A DNA stretch of 64,000 nucleotides from Utricularia gibba (taxonomy: Eukaryota > Streptophyta > Magnoliopsida > Lamiales > Lentibulariaceae). Under the pieces are notes generated by a model. It searched no databases, was not told the DNA's origin, and worked only from the letters and a program-made list of their open reading frames with translations. Shown here piece by piece: positions 11,914 through 23,370 of the stretch (its first letter is position 1; each line of letters begins with the position of its first letter). Position numbers and translations under genes: made by a program. The stretch is from positions 3,534,001 through 3,598,000 of the forward strand of contig CM007989.1 in assembly GCA_002189035.1 (NCBI GenBank), read 5' to 3'.

Positions 11914-13114
11914 CAATCCCACTCAAGCGACTCCCTCCTCAAAAATCTCTATTTTCAGCCGACACAAGGATGCCGCTGCGAATGTGTAAAAAGCGAAAAA
12001 ATGGATACCAATATAGACAATTTCACGATGAAATTGGGAACTAAACATTCCTAGACCTGGATCCAGACATTTTCGCGCTGAGAATGGATGCTCATCGAGA
12101 TGCCATTGTCGTAACTCGGAGGTCAACCACAGCAGTGCAAGAGACCCGAAATTGGGCGCTGCTCTTCCTAAAGCCCAACGGCCCAGCAAGCATAGCCCCA
12201 AAAAAGAGCGCGCCGCCGTGAAGTGTTAACTTCCTCGAAAATAGGCAGAGTACTTCGAGTGCGTAAAATTAAATGCACATCGAGTTGCCGGCCAGCCGCG
12301 GCCGCCGTCCTTTGACCTCGGTGAATCTGAGGTGGGTCCCACCTATGAATCCCAACCCTTCGGCATTTATCATCTACAATAATAATATTTATCATAAATA
12401 TAATTATTATTTTTTACCAAAGTAAAAATATTTTAAATCGGGTTATTTAAATAAACTCTCTTATTTTATTTAAGTATGTTGATTAAAAAAATCATTTATA
12501 TTAAACCCTATTAATCCGCTCCATTAAATGGAAACCTCCAGGAAGGATCCTTTTAGGTGCATGCACAAAATATGATGATTGATTCTCTTTTTCTTTTTCT
12601 TTTTTTTTTTGCTTGTTTGAACGAGATTCTTGCCATAAGAACCGCCCACGTCGGAACCGTCAACGGTCAACGTCCAACGTTGTTCATGTGTAGTAACTGA
12701 AGCGCCCATGTGGCCATGTGCCGCACTGGCTTCTTATTACATCATCTTGCTTACGCTACCTTCTGTGTTTCTTTCCTGGTTTTGAATCTTGGATTCCAAG
12801 AAGAATCTTCACTTCATTTTACTGATTTAGTGATCATGACTAAGAAATGGAGCAATGTTGAAGATGAATAAATGAATTGGACAATGGATTAACTTATTAC
12901 AAACGAATGATAAGCCGCCCAACCTTTTAAAATGCAAGGAGGACGAAGAGGGATCAATCTGCCAGAAATATGGACAGGACAAAAAAGCAACAAATCAAAT
13001 GGTTTTCCCTGGATTTGTGGCTTGTTGGTGGGGATGAAGATCGCCAATAATGGCTTGTTTCCCTTCATCGTGCACACTTCCTTCAAGGGTTTAAAGAAGG
13101 AGGTCAATCAGCAA
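11914..13114. other. Kinase promoter/leader and intergenic
   Basis: 11914-12250 is probably the 5' leader and promoter of the kinase gene; the open frames there have no family resemblance. 12360-12520 is AT-rich and 12580-12610 is a T/CT-rich tract. 12860-13114 is probably the 3' UTR of the lipase gene. No separate gene was recognised. Confidence 0.45.
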
Positions 13115-14325
13115 TCAACATAAAACTTGTTGCTGAGGCAGGGAGTTATCTGTGTCTCTCGTCTCCGATGTGTACACCAGCTGGAGATATGTTTTCAGAT
13201 CGTGAGATGTGGCTATGCCTGATTCGGTAATGTGGGGGCAATTTTTGCTACAGAGCCGGAGCTCCTTCCCCACCTCCGCGTACGCCCATTGTGTCCAATG
13301 CGCCGCCGGTTCGCTGGCGAGGAATCCGGGAACTTTAGTAATGGGGTCATCGGTGTTCACGATTCTCAGAACTTTCGTCCCTGTTTTCTCCATCTGGCTT
13401 TGGAAACTCGTGTTCCCGACCCTAGGCCCGCCGAAGGACACGACGGTGATTAGCGGCCGGGAGTCTCCCAGTGATACAGCGAGATCGTACGCCGTCAGTG
13501 TCGCCAGCGACGCCCCTAGGCTGTGTCCCGTGACAGTGATGCTCAGCGGCTCGTCGGGGTAGGTCTCGAGTATCTTCTCAATTTCCTCCCTGACGGAGGC
13601 GCGCAGACTCTGCCGTGTCCCCGTACTCGAAGTGTACAAACTCAGGAACCCACTTTGTACTTTACAGTCACCACACCCCCTGCCGCAATATCCTCCGGCA
13701 CTTCACTCAGCGTCGCCCGGAGATTCTCCATCCACTCCATGCACGTGGCCGTGCCCCGGTACGCGATCACCACGTCGCGGCGGCCGAGTCTGGCGATCTC
13801 GTTCTTATCATTGCAAACGGCGACGTATCCGATCCAACTAGACGTCTTCGTCGCCCATTTCGGACACCGTCGCGAGATCCATTCCGGCACCTGAACGCCC
13901 GCGGTCGCACATAAACTCCTGGTCACTTTGTAACCCGTCTGCCCCATCCCACAACCGGCCAACATTTTCGCCTTGGGGTACAGACATGATCCGAACTCCG
14001 ACGACGTAGAGTCGAAGTTAAAACACCGGTACGCCGCTTCCACAAATTCCCCGTACCGGAGAATCTCATCTCTCAATCCTTCATCCAGGGGATCCAGAAG
14101 GCCCTCCCAGTTCCTTATCCCTTGAAACTCCTTCCACTTCTTACTCAACTTCTTCGTCTTAACCGCCATTGATCTCCCGGAGGCCCCTTCCGGCTTCCAA
14201 GAACCTTTAATGCTGAAACTGCACGATCTCTGTTTGGGCATGCAAGAAAGCGACGCAGCACCTGGGAGATTGCGGGGAAGCACCGTCGCTCGGGGCCCGT
14301 ATATACCGGCCACAGCAGGTTTCAT
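13115..14325 (-). CDS. DAD1-like plastid phospholipase A1 / galactolipase (class 3 lipase), copy A, apparent frameshift
   Basis: Intronless, about 403 codons if the frame is joined. The N-terminus (~50 residues) is basic and Ser-rich with no clear hydrophobic core, a plausible plastid transit peptide. The mature part opens with KWKEFQGIRNWEGLLDPLD, typical of DAD1/DALL lipases that release fatty acid from plastid lipids, including linolenate for jasmonate. The oxyanion-side motif is VVIAYRGTAT, the nucleophile elbow is GHSLGAS, Asp lies in NTDDPITKVPG and His in SHDLKTYLQL. The frame breaks in a C5 run (+ strand 13676-13680): upstream codons end at a stop at 13642-13644, whereas the downstream frame reads SGFLSLYTS. 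One missing G of the coding strand explains it. The sister gene at 18.9-20.2 kb is intact. Confidence 0.85.
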
Positions 14326-14403
14326 GGGAGGCTTCAGTCAACAGAGGAATGAACTCAGGCTGCACAGTTCTCTCCAGTTGGAGTTTCAAGATCACGCAAC
14401 AGT

Positions 14404-14411
14404 ATATTTAT
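14404..14411 (-). promoter_or_regulatory. TATA box of DAD1-like copy A
   Basis: The minus strand reads TATAAATA about 80 bases before the start codon at 14325, suitable spacing for a plant core promoter with a short leader. Confidence 0.5.
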
Positions 14412-17400
14412 AGCAGAGGAATGATGTGGTGAACCAAACCTAACCCGCGTCCCTTTTCGAGTGTCTCATTCATGGCGTCGCCCACCTCCACGCGCCTCCG
14501 ATGCATGTAGCGGCGACAACGACGCGCAAATATCAATCATTCCCTTCATTATAACCCATTTCATGCAAATAAAGGGAGCTCGCGGCATGAATCTCAGTGG
14601 CCGGTGCCACAGTGTCGCCACGCCGGCCAACAGTAACTTGTATGTAAGAACACCAATTTTTTCCGTTTTCGAATAACAGACAATATTAATAAAATGATAT
14701 TACGTTTGATATATATATTTGAAATTTTTTTAATAAAATAATTACTGTAGAATTGATTCAAAGTGATTTTTATAATCACATGATATATTTAACTCAATCA
14801 TATTATATAAATATTATATAGAGTTATAGAATTGAATTTTATATTATTACAATATAAATCATTTGTACCCTAAAAATTAAAATATTTCAATAACCTACGA
14901 AACATCATTTCAGCGATTTTCAAGAATTAATGACTGTATAAAAGAATTTAATATACGTTGAAAAGATAAAATCAAATTTACAAGAATAAAAATATGATTA
15001 GTTTCCAAATGTTGGTAGAAATTAATGTTACTGTATCTGAGAATTAGTTTTATTTCAGGGAAAGTGTTGGTGTTCTAGAGGGATTGAATGTCCAAATTTG
15101 AAATATTGGTAAGAAAAGAACTGCAGGAGGAGGCTTGGTATTGGAAAACAGGTGGCAAAGCCTGCCTTTTTCGGTATGGTCAAACGGGTCAAAGCATTTG
15201 ACTGTTTTTTGACACAGAAAATTAATACTTTTGACGTGAGTTGAATGTGCAATAAGGCGTTCTCACGACCCATCAAAATGGACCCGGGCGTTTGGACTCG
15301 CGTCTGATCTGATTTGTTGGAACACGATTGATTTTCTTATTCCTCGTATATCGGATAATTTATTACATTACACATCTTAATCATACATTATAATGTATAA
15401 TATTATTGCTGCCTTTAGGATAGAACTCACTCATATTTCGTAAAATATTTCTTTGATTATGTTTTTTTATAGAATAAGAACTTATTCTAAAAAAAAACCT
15501 TAGAGCTTTAAAAAAAAAACCTTATCATTAGTTTCATAAGATGTGAAAGTTTATTTTGTATTAAATAAATTTACTAATTACATATTTAATAAATAATGAT
15601 ATTTAGTACCAGGAATTAGATATCTAAATACTTTTTTTTATTTAAACCTACATTAATGGTAAAACACATCACGTAGATTTAGTTAATCCCATGCAATAAT
15701 AAAAAAAGAGTTTTTTTCTCCAATTATTTGTTATGAGTATTTTAGTAATATTGTATTTCTTCAAACTTTATTATTTATTAAATAATTATTTTTATAAAAT
15801 AAATTAATATTTTCAAATCATTCATTTTTATATAAATTAATCTCACTCATAGTTATTACCATATGGAGTAAAAAATGGACAAGTACCACGTGGAATAATT
15901 ATAATAAGAATACACAAATAGATCTAAGTATTGAACATCAAATCAGCATCCGTTAGAGGAATTAATTATAATAACATGGTCGAGTTAGCCGTTTCAACAG
16001 AATTGAAAAACGGTCGATTTTGTACAAATCCCAGGACAGATGACGATTGTATGTCAGATATCGTATGGCCAGCACAACTATTTAGCACAGAAAACAACTT
16101 ACACCCTTTGAAATTGGTCGGTCGAGTTCCCCTTATAAATAGGAGAACGAGCAAAGAAGAAATGATTATGCATTCTATGCAATCTTTGTAAACCTCTTTT
16201 TATCTCCCCCCCCCCCCCCCCCCCAGTAAAACTCACTTTTTTGGTGAGTTATCTTAATTTCGTGATTTTTTAGTTCTGATAATTTCTACGTAAAAATCTA
16301 TTTCTCTTTTATCGGTTATATAAGAATGATAATCATATCCAAAAATAGTGAAATCGGATTTAGGAATACCGATTTCGTTATCCAAAAGTCGGCCAGAGTC
16401 GTGAATCCGATTTTCAACCACAGCACGTACAAATTAAAACATGAACCTTTGGAATTTTTACACAAGAGTAAGGTGTTAAAAAAAACCCAAGCTACCTTTC
16501 TATCGTCTGCCTTTGTAAAAAGATAATTCCTCGTGTTCCATTTGCTCGAGAAATTGGGCCTGAAATTTGCCGAGGCTGTTTTCATTTGCAAACTTATGGG
16601 CCCAATTGATCGAAGGCCTGTTTTCACGCACTCAGCCTGTTTTATTTTTTTGGAACAAGATTGAAGACTAAGGTATGGTGATGGTAAATTTTATTCGATA
16701 ATAAATTTTATATAAAATATTATTTATTACAAGTCAAAAAATTGGTTTTTCATGAAGATAAGGATTAAATTGCTATAATCATGTTTTAGATAATAGTTTA
16801 CTAAATTAATTATCTAATTATTTTTAAATCCTTTTAGGTCATCTTAACCACGATTTATCTTCATATGTTTCACTACATTGTCCAAAAAAATAATAAAATT
16901 GTGAAGCGCTTGCATGGGCGGTTCGATTACGGTTCAAATTGTGATTGATTGCTCTTTTTTTTAAGAAAAAAAATCTTTTTGATGTTTTTATTATAAAAAA
17001 AATCAAATTTTGGTTGAATGGTATGAGTGCATTTTTATTTGGTTTGAAACCCTTTGAAAGCAATTCTTTCCTTGTGGTGAATGCTTCACCTCTTTGGGAG
17101 TTGGCATTGCATTGCAAGACACAAACAAGTTGACTTGTGAAGGATAGATAGATGATGGGAATGGAGAAGTGTTTGACAATGAAGCTGAAATTCATTGTAG
17201 CCACTACATGGTTGGTGTCTTGTCAACATAATTGCCCACTTGGAAGCTCACTTTTTTCAAGAAACTAATCCCCTGCCCACCCCCACCAAACCCTAAACCT
17301 AACCCACAATACCCCCAAGTTGCAGCAGCTCTGCTGCGGCCGACTCATTTGGATCACCCATCCTGCCTTATTCTTGGACCCTCACTCAGCATCCCATTGA

Positions 17401-18859
17401 GATTATGCACCTAATCTCTGAAAACCCAAACACTGTTTCTGGGAACCACACGCTTGGGTGGTTCCTGCATTCTGAGAATCATAAACTGGGTTGAATTTAG
17501 AAGGAATGTCGAGGGATCTGCAGTTGATTAACCCTTTTCTTTTTAAAAATGCTGCAAGCCTTTGTGTCTTCTCTGCACCGAAGTTGGTGCGCACCCATTG
17601 TGGTTTATGTATATTATCCTTTGGGAATCACTGAACACTTTTTTTCTTTGTGCACATACATCAGGCCCCCACAGCTTGATTGATGTGCGCTGTCAAATGC
17701 AGTAGCAGATGGGATGAATTTGCTGAAGCAAGGATCCACTAATCAGCCGGTTTCAGAATGCTGCAGTAATACTTTCTCCATCGACATCCAAACCAACAGA
17801 AGAAGATGGAGGGAACTCACTCACTTACCCTACTCGCAACATTCTGTGGTGATTTTGTTGGTAATCTCACCTACTTTACTCTTCGCACAACAAGACACCT
17901 TTTTCCCTTTGGGATGGATATTCTTATTCTAACATTGATCCTTCCAAAAGGGGACGCCACTTTTCCACTAAAAAGTTCGAAACTTACGAACAGAAGCGAC
18001 ACAATCTTGTTATTGAAAAAAAAAAAAGAACACAAACACACAGAAGCGTTACAAAGGTCTAATCTTGCTAATTCAAATTGCACAGTTAGGCCTCCAACTC
18101 CATATTACTTACAGGGAGTGTGAAAAGGATCAGCCCACAAAAAAAATGTCATTTTTGAAAATTAACCATCCTAACATTCTATTTCTTACATTATTCAGCA
18201 ATTTTTCATACATAAAATTTATTTACATTTTTTAAAAAGAATAATACTGACATTTTCTCACAGACCACGATCAATTTTTTACATATGTTCCGTAGTATAA
18301 TAAAATTGGGCTCTTGAGTGCAATAAATCATCAGGAGAATGAAAATACGTTCTTCAGAAAAAAAAAACTAATACAATTTTTTTAAAAAAAGTGGCTCGGT
18401 CTGTCATTTCACTCTGACAAGATACAACTTGAGTCGGGGCAGACGACTCGGCTTTCAACGCGCCATGATGGGCTTTTTACAAATGGGTTCCGGCGGAGGC
18501 CCAGGTCGGTTGCTTTTTGAATAAAAAAAAAGGAAACGTTGCTTTCAATAATCTATAAATAGACAAGAACCCGTCTCTTTCAAACTCCCATAAAGGGAAA
18601 GAGTTGGGCCATAATGAACACGGCGGCGCTTACCGGTAGGAAATTCTTTAGGGTTAGCCATTGTTGATAAGAGTGGAGTTTGATTGGGTCAATGAGATCA
18701 GTTGGGTGGAATCCTTGATGAAAGTCAGATGAAGGCATAGGTAGGTGGTGTTGGCCACTTCTGCAAAAGGGTTTGTGGTAATAGAAGCAAATGATTTGGA
18801 TGGTTGAAACTAAAGTCAGAAAATTGAGAAGAGGAATAGTCAGAATTGAAATCGATTCG
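14412..18859. other. 4.4 kb intergenic block between the two lipases; no gene recognised
   Basis: 14690-15050 and 15360-15900 are strongly AT-rich. 15930-16200 has an open 86-codon frame ending in a TTATAAATAGG promoter-like stretch, then a C19 run at 16206-16224. That arrangement resembles the U3/R part of an LTR, but I found no TG...CA ends, primer site or second copy. 16830-17900 contains short open frames with no family resemblance. 18360-18860 is ordinary intergenic DNA and the probable 3' flank of lipase copy B. Confidence 0.4.
16206..16224. repeat. C19 mononucleotide run
   Basis: Nineteen consecutive C on the plus strand, immediately before AGTAAAAC. Long C/G runs are rare in plant nuclear DNA. 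The exact length is likely unreliable in the assembly. Confidence 0.9.
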
Positions 18860-20199
18860 TCAGCACTCTGCGCAGTTTTTCTTCATCTTCATCATTCTCC
18901 GGGCGGTGGCGCGGAGGGGGCATCTGGACCCAACGAACCCATTCACCAGTTGGAGATATGTTTTGAGATCGTGACATTTGGCCGGATCGAGCGCCTCCTC
19001 GCTTTGTAGTCTGAGCTCGCACCCCACGTCTGCGTATGCCCATAGGGTGTCCTCCATGAGTTTACGGAGCCAGCCCCCGAGATTGGCTTCCGCCGCCGCG
19101 TCGTCGGTTTCGACCACGAATCCGGGGAGTTTGGTGATCATGTCATTGGGGTTCACGATGCGTAGGATTTTCGTTCCTTGTTCCTCCAACCGCCGCCGGA
19201 ATCTGCAGTCCCCGACGCGGGGTCCGGCGAAGGACACCACCGTGACCAAGGCTGAGGTTTTGAACGTTTTCTTGATGTCGTAGGCGGCGAGGGTGGCGAG
19301 TGCGGCGCCGAGGGAGTGGCCGGTGAATGTGAAGCTCAGAGGCTCATCGCTGTACGTTTCTAGGATCCTCCCGATTTCCTCCCTCACCATCTTCTGCAAA
19401 CTTGGTACATTTCCCGCGCTCGAGGTGTACAAGCTCAGGAACCCACTTTCCACCATCGATGCAGAGTCGCAGTCGTCTCCCGTGGCTTCTCCGGCCACTT
19501 TTCCGGTGACTGGTGTCAACGTTGCGCGTAGATTTTCCAGCCATTCGAAGATCGTGGCCGTCCCCCGGAGCGCAATCACCACGTCCCTTCTCCCGATTCC
19601 TGCAATGCAGTACATAAATATCTCATCTCACAAGCCCATCACCCCCCAAAAAAAAAGGAAAAAAAATTAAAATCATGTTACATTTAATTACCAGCCACTT
19701 TTTTCCGGTCTTGGCAAACGGCGACGTATCCGATCCAACTAGACCGCATTGGGAGAGCTTTTCCAGTTACCCAATTCGGCAAACTGATCCCCGACGTGGC
19801 CGTCAAATTCTTAGTGACTTTATAGCCGGTTCCGGAGAATCCAGTACCTTCCAACAGCCTCCTTTTAGGATACTTGGACACGCCGTACGACATCGACCAA
19901 GGATCGAAATGGCAGGCTTGATACGCCGCCTCCACGAAGTGCCCGTACCTGATGATCTCCTGTCGGAGATTCTCGTCCAATGGATCGAGCAGGCCTTCCC
20001 AGTCTCTAATCCCCTGGTACTCCATCCATTTCGGCTGTTCCGGCGGAGCCCCCGCGTCGAGGAAGAGGCGCTCCATTCTCCTGCGAGTTCCCTGGACGGC
20101 GAGGGTGTCCCCGGAGATGGACCCGCGCGCCGCGGAGGCGACCCCGGCGCGGTTCCAGGGCGTGCATGGCCGTACGAGTTCGGATGCCGTCAGCTTCAT
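18860..20199 (-). CDS. DAD1-like plastid phospholipase A1 / galactolipase (class 3 lipase), copy B
   Basis: Two exons: 19692-20199 and 18860-19599, 415 residues. The intron (19600-19691, 92 nt, GT-AG, phase 1) falls between KKVA and IGRRDVV. The N-terminal ~45 residues are Arg/Ser/Thr-rich, a probable transit peptide. PKWMEYQGIRDWEGLLDPLD begins the mature domain. The oxyanion-side motif is ALRGTAT, the nucleophile elbow GHSLGAALATLAAYD, Asp in NPNDMITKLPG and His in CHDLKTYLQL. The C-terminus (GFVGSRCPLRATARRM) matches the DAD1 type, whereas copy A ends shortly after the His motif. Reading frame and length are intact. Expected activity is sn-1 deacylation of plastid glycerolipids, feeding jasmonate synthesis. 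It lies 4.5 kb upstream of copy A on the same strand, an old tandem duplication. Confidence 0.9.
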
Positions 20200-21730
20200 G
20201 GTTTCTGGCTCACCTCTTTATCAGCCATAACTCTTCTTATAGAGCCGGAAGAGTGCACAAAATAACACACATTGCACAGCAACTTGAAGCTGAAGACTTA
20301 ACCGACTTAGTATTGACTTTTGAAATGGAAGAGAAAACGAGAGGTCCATCTTTCCAAGAAAAGGGATGTGCTCGGAGTTGGGTTCGTTCATATTGTTGTC
20401 AAATATTTCATCGATAAAAGAAAACAAAAAAAAACCAGAGAACTTGAGCTACGTTAAAAGACTGTTCTGTATGTAAAAGAGGGGAGTGCTCCTTTGGACG
20501 TGGCTTCCCCCGTGTGGCTCTGGAAATCGACGGCCCACGTTGTTCACCAGACAGCATCAGAGATCAGTGATAGGTGACGTGGCCGTCTGTGAATCGAATG
20601 ATGGAGGTGCACTGTGCTGTAAACTATGTTTGTTGTGTTCATTGCTTTTAGAAAGGCTTCTCCTCCCTCCCTCTCTCCCTCTCCACAGAAAAAAGAGCTC
20701 CACATCCCAATTCCCACCCACAAAACAATTTTCTTTTTTCCCCAGAAGGGATTAATTCCATGCATTTTCTACTGTTTCAAGTGCATTCTGAGGAGGATCG
20801 GTCGAAATTCAGATAGATGCTCACAATGTTAGAACAGCTCGTGGTAGTAATATTTCGATGACTTTAAGGATGATTGTCCTTGGCGCGCGTGTCTGATGTT
20901 AGATGGAAATGTTGAAACAACCATGTGTATTACTGCGTTTCCTCACTTGGATCACACTCAAATAGCATTCAAGCATATGCTGCAATACATGCAAATATCC
21001 CATTCTTATCCATCCGGTCCAAAACCAAACCGGACCTCATCATCATTGTAGATAAGCATGCAAATCTTGAAACTCAAACTAAAAAGCACAAAAATCAATC
21101 GTCTAAATTTTAATAGAATTTTTTTAAACAGGAGAAGTAACACAGTCTCCAATTGAGTACAACTATTATTGAAATTAAGAATTCTATAGATTGAATAAAT
21201 ATACGTGAAATTCAAATACACAAGAAAATAGATCATATTAATAAAATACTAGATTCAAATCATTATTTCATTTTCAAATCTCGATATAAAATTAATTATT
21301 CTAATAATTATTAAAATAGACGGATATCATGGGACGCCTGGCTGCTCATCGGAGAAGAGATTCCATGGAATGGCGGCCCCGCCCCCCAAAGATGCACTAG
21401 AGCAAGAAAAAAAAGGGGCACAACTTTAATCACGATATAAAGGCCTAAAAAATGGCCAAAGTTGGCAGGTTATGCTCCCTACATTTGTCAACTTGGACAT
21501 GATTTGGGAAAGTGATTCTTGTATCAAATCGCGGTTATGGGGCATCGAAAAAAGATCACAACTGGAGAAGTGGATCACAACGAGTCGCCGTGTCTAGTGG
21601 ACACGGGCTGCTTTACAGGATGCGTGAGTGAGATTTGCCACGGGAGGGCATCACAGACAGACTTCATGGTTCTGAAACAAGTGTAGTAGTATCGGTAAGA
21701 GGCATGGCTACGTGTTCGCTCACTGAGGCG

Positions 21731-21836
21731 CCTCCTTCCACTTCACCAACGCCATGGATTTTTTTATATGGAATGTACGATTTCTAAAAGTGCTAGTCAA
21801 GACAGTGGATAATTAACAAATGGTGGAATCTACATG

Positions 21837-21896
<60 letters not shown>

Positions 21897-21915
21897 TATT
21901 AAAGTATTCGGTTCG
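21731..21915. repeat. Direct duplication, copy 1 (pair with 22666-22805)
   Basis: The segment from CCTCCTTCCACTTCACC through TGGATAATTAACA and GAATCTACATGATT recurs at 22666-22805 with roughly 80 % identity by eye. It is interrupted in this copy by the ATT microsatellite. The similarity resumes after the microsatellite (TTAAAGTATTCGG against TTTAAAGGGATTCGG). Confidence 0.6.
21837..21895. repeat. (ATT)n microsatellite, about 20 copies
   Basis: Uninterrupted ATT repeat of about 59 bases inside the first copy of the direct duplication. The second copy has only a T run at the same place. Confidence 0.95.
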
Positions 21916-22436
21916 AAACCAATTGGCTTCATCAAACTAATGGCTCATAAACCATAATTTGATCCAAATTCGATTGTGGTTGGAAACCGAAATTATAAAC
22001 CCGGAACGGAATCGGAATCGAAATCGGAAATAAATAATATAATTTCGATTGGAATTGTGGTTTTAAGTATTTAAAATTATTTTTTAAAAAAAATATATAT
22101 TTTCAGATATTCACAAATGCCTATTATGGATATCTTGAAATACTCCAAAAAAAATGATAATTTTTTTAGTCATCCACATGAGTAGATGTGATTGCTTGAG
22201 AATTACAATGTTTTTTTAAATTTTTTTAGACGACACCCATAACGATTTTCATGGATGTCTAAAAATGTTCTCCAAAGATGTTCATTTTTTTGAAGCATTT
22301 ACAATGGTTTGTGTAGAGATTTGAAATCGACAATAGCAACTGTAGTTTCGTGATTCCAAAAATGATTAACTGATTTGAAATCGTTGAAAAAGTGAAAATC
22401 TTGAACCAAAACCATGATTGAAGCCAATTACAATTC

Positions 22437-22653
22437 TAAGAGTTTGTTTGGTATAGCTTCTGCTTCAATAGAAGCATTTCTAAAAACAATTCTCAAACAA
22501 AACACGTGTTGTTTTTGCTCCATATGGAATTTAAATAATGAAGTACTTCGATTTTTTTAGAAGCTGGGATACTCCTACTCAAAAAAAATATCAAAGCGCT
22601 TCTAGAATCACTTCTTTGAAGTTGTTTTTTGAAACAATATTAAACAGATCTTA
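22437..22653. mobile_element. Possible degenerate MITE (hAT-like termini)
   Basis: The left end TAAGAGTTTGTTTGGTAT and the inverse of the right end, TAAGATCTGTTTAATATTG, are imperfect inverted repeats of the GTTTGTTTGG type often seen in plant hAT MITEs. The length is 217 bp. No matching target-site duplication was found, so this is tentative. Confidence 0.3.
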
Positions 22654-22665
22654 ACCAAGTCACCT

Positions 22666-22805
22666 CCTCCCACTTCCACTTCATCAAACCATATGATTTT
22701 TTTGTATGGAACGTACAATTTCTACAACTGCCAATCAAGATGGTGGATAATTAACACAAGGTAGAATCTACATGATTTTTTTTTGTTCGTTTAAAGGGAT
22801 TCGGA
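22666..22805. repeat. Direct duplication, copy 2 (pair with 21731-21915)
   Basis: Shares TGGATAATTAACA, GAATCTACATGATT and flanking words in the same order as the first copy, about 0.93 kb downstream. The intervening DNA is unrelated. Confidence 0.6.
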
Positions 22806-23370
22806 AAATTCAGGGGGAGGGGAATAATTTGATTTGTCGTCCTTCAATGATTAGCGCAATAATTAAGTGTTGGCCCATGTGACGAGAATGTGACTGCTGT
22901 GGGCACTTACACGGCTACTTGTTTCTCATTCGGTGTTGGTTGTTGTTATCGTAGCGGACCATCTTACTGCTTTTGTACAATCACTTCAATTTCGCTATCT
23001 CCACTCAACGACACTCACTAACCTCCCTCTTTCGTGTATACCCATGATGGTCTACTACTGCCACTGTAACATGACTGCACTCCTAGGAAACTTAATTTCA
23101 AAAAGTGTTTTTTTTGAATTAAATTCTATTACATTTTAAAATAATTTTTTAGAATTGTGACAAAATTGTTATTTTTCAGAAACAAAAGTTATATCAAATG
23201 AAACCTTACTCAAACCGGGTTCGTCTCTTGGAAATGTTTTGATGCAAAAATCCCCTCACACCGAAGGAAGAGTTTTGATTCGAATCAGTAGTAATGAGAA
23301 CATTATTAGTGGTAGCTGACTGTAAGTTGAAATGCTGAATGAATAAAATGAGCGAAAAAAAGGGGGAATT

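Larger units (their letters stand above)
20200..23370. other. Intergenic block rich in repeats; no gene recognised
   Basis: 20200-20560 is the lipase B promoter side. 20660-20730 has a CT-rich tract. 21000-21330 is AT-rich. 21730-22805 holds an ATT microsatellite, a diverged direct duplication and a possible MITE (separate entries). 22930-23250 has only short unrelated frames. The last ~100 bases before 23371 are the 3' UTR side of EDD1. Confidence 0.45.

Noticed and set aside
11671-11922. Upstream in-frame ATG (MGLMGCSF) for the kinase
   Set aside because: Starting at MGCSF exposes the Gly2/Cys3 acylation signal typical of the family.
13209-13914. Several plus-strand open frames across lipase A (also 18978-19670 and 19675-20417 across lipase B)
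   Set aside because: They are antisense shadows of GC-rich lipase exons; the minus-strand frames carry the conserved catalytic motifs.
15931-16191. 86-codon frame MNIKSASVRG...
   Set aside because: No protein similarity; it ends in a promoter-like TATAAATA and fits non-coding repeat DNA better.
17285-17305. ACCAAACCCTAAACCTAACCC as an interstitial telomere
   Set aside because: Only one to two imperfect units; ordinary telo-box-like sequence without array structure.
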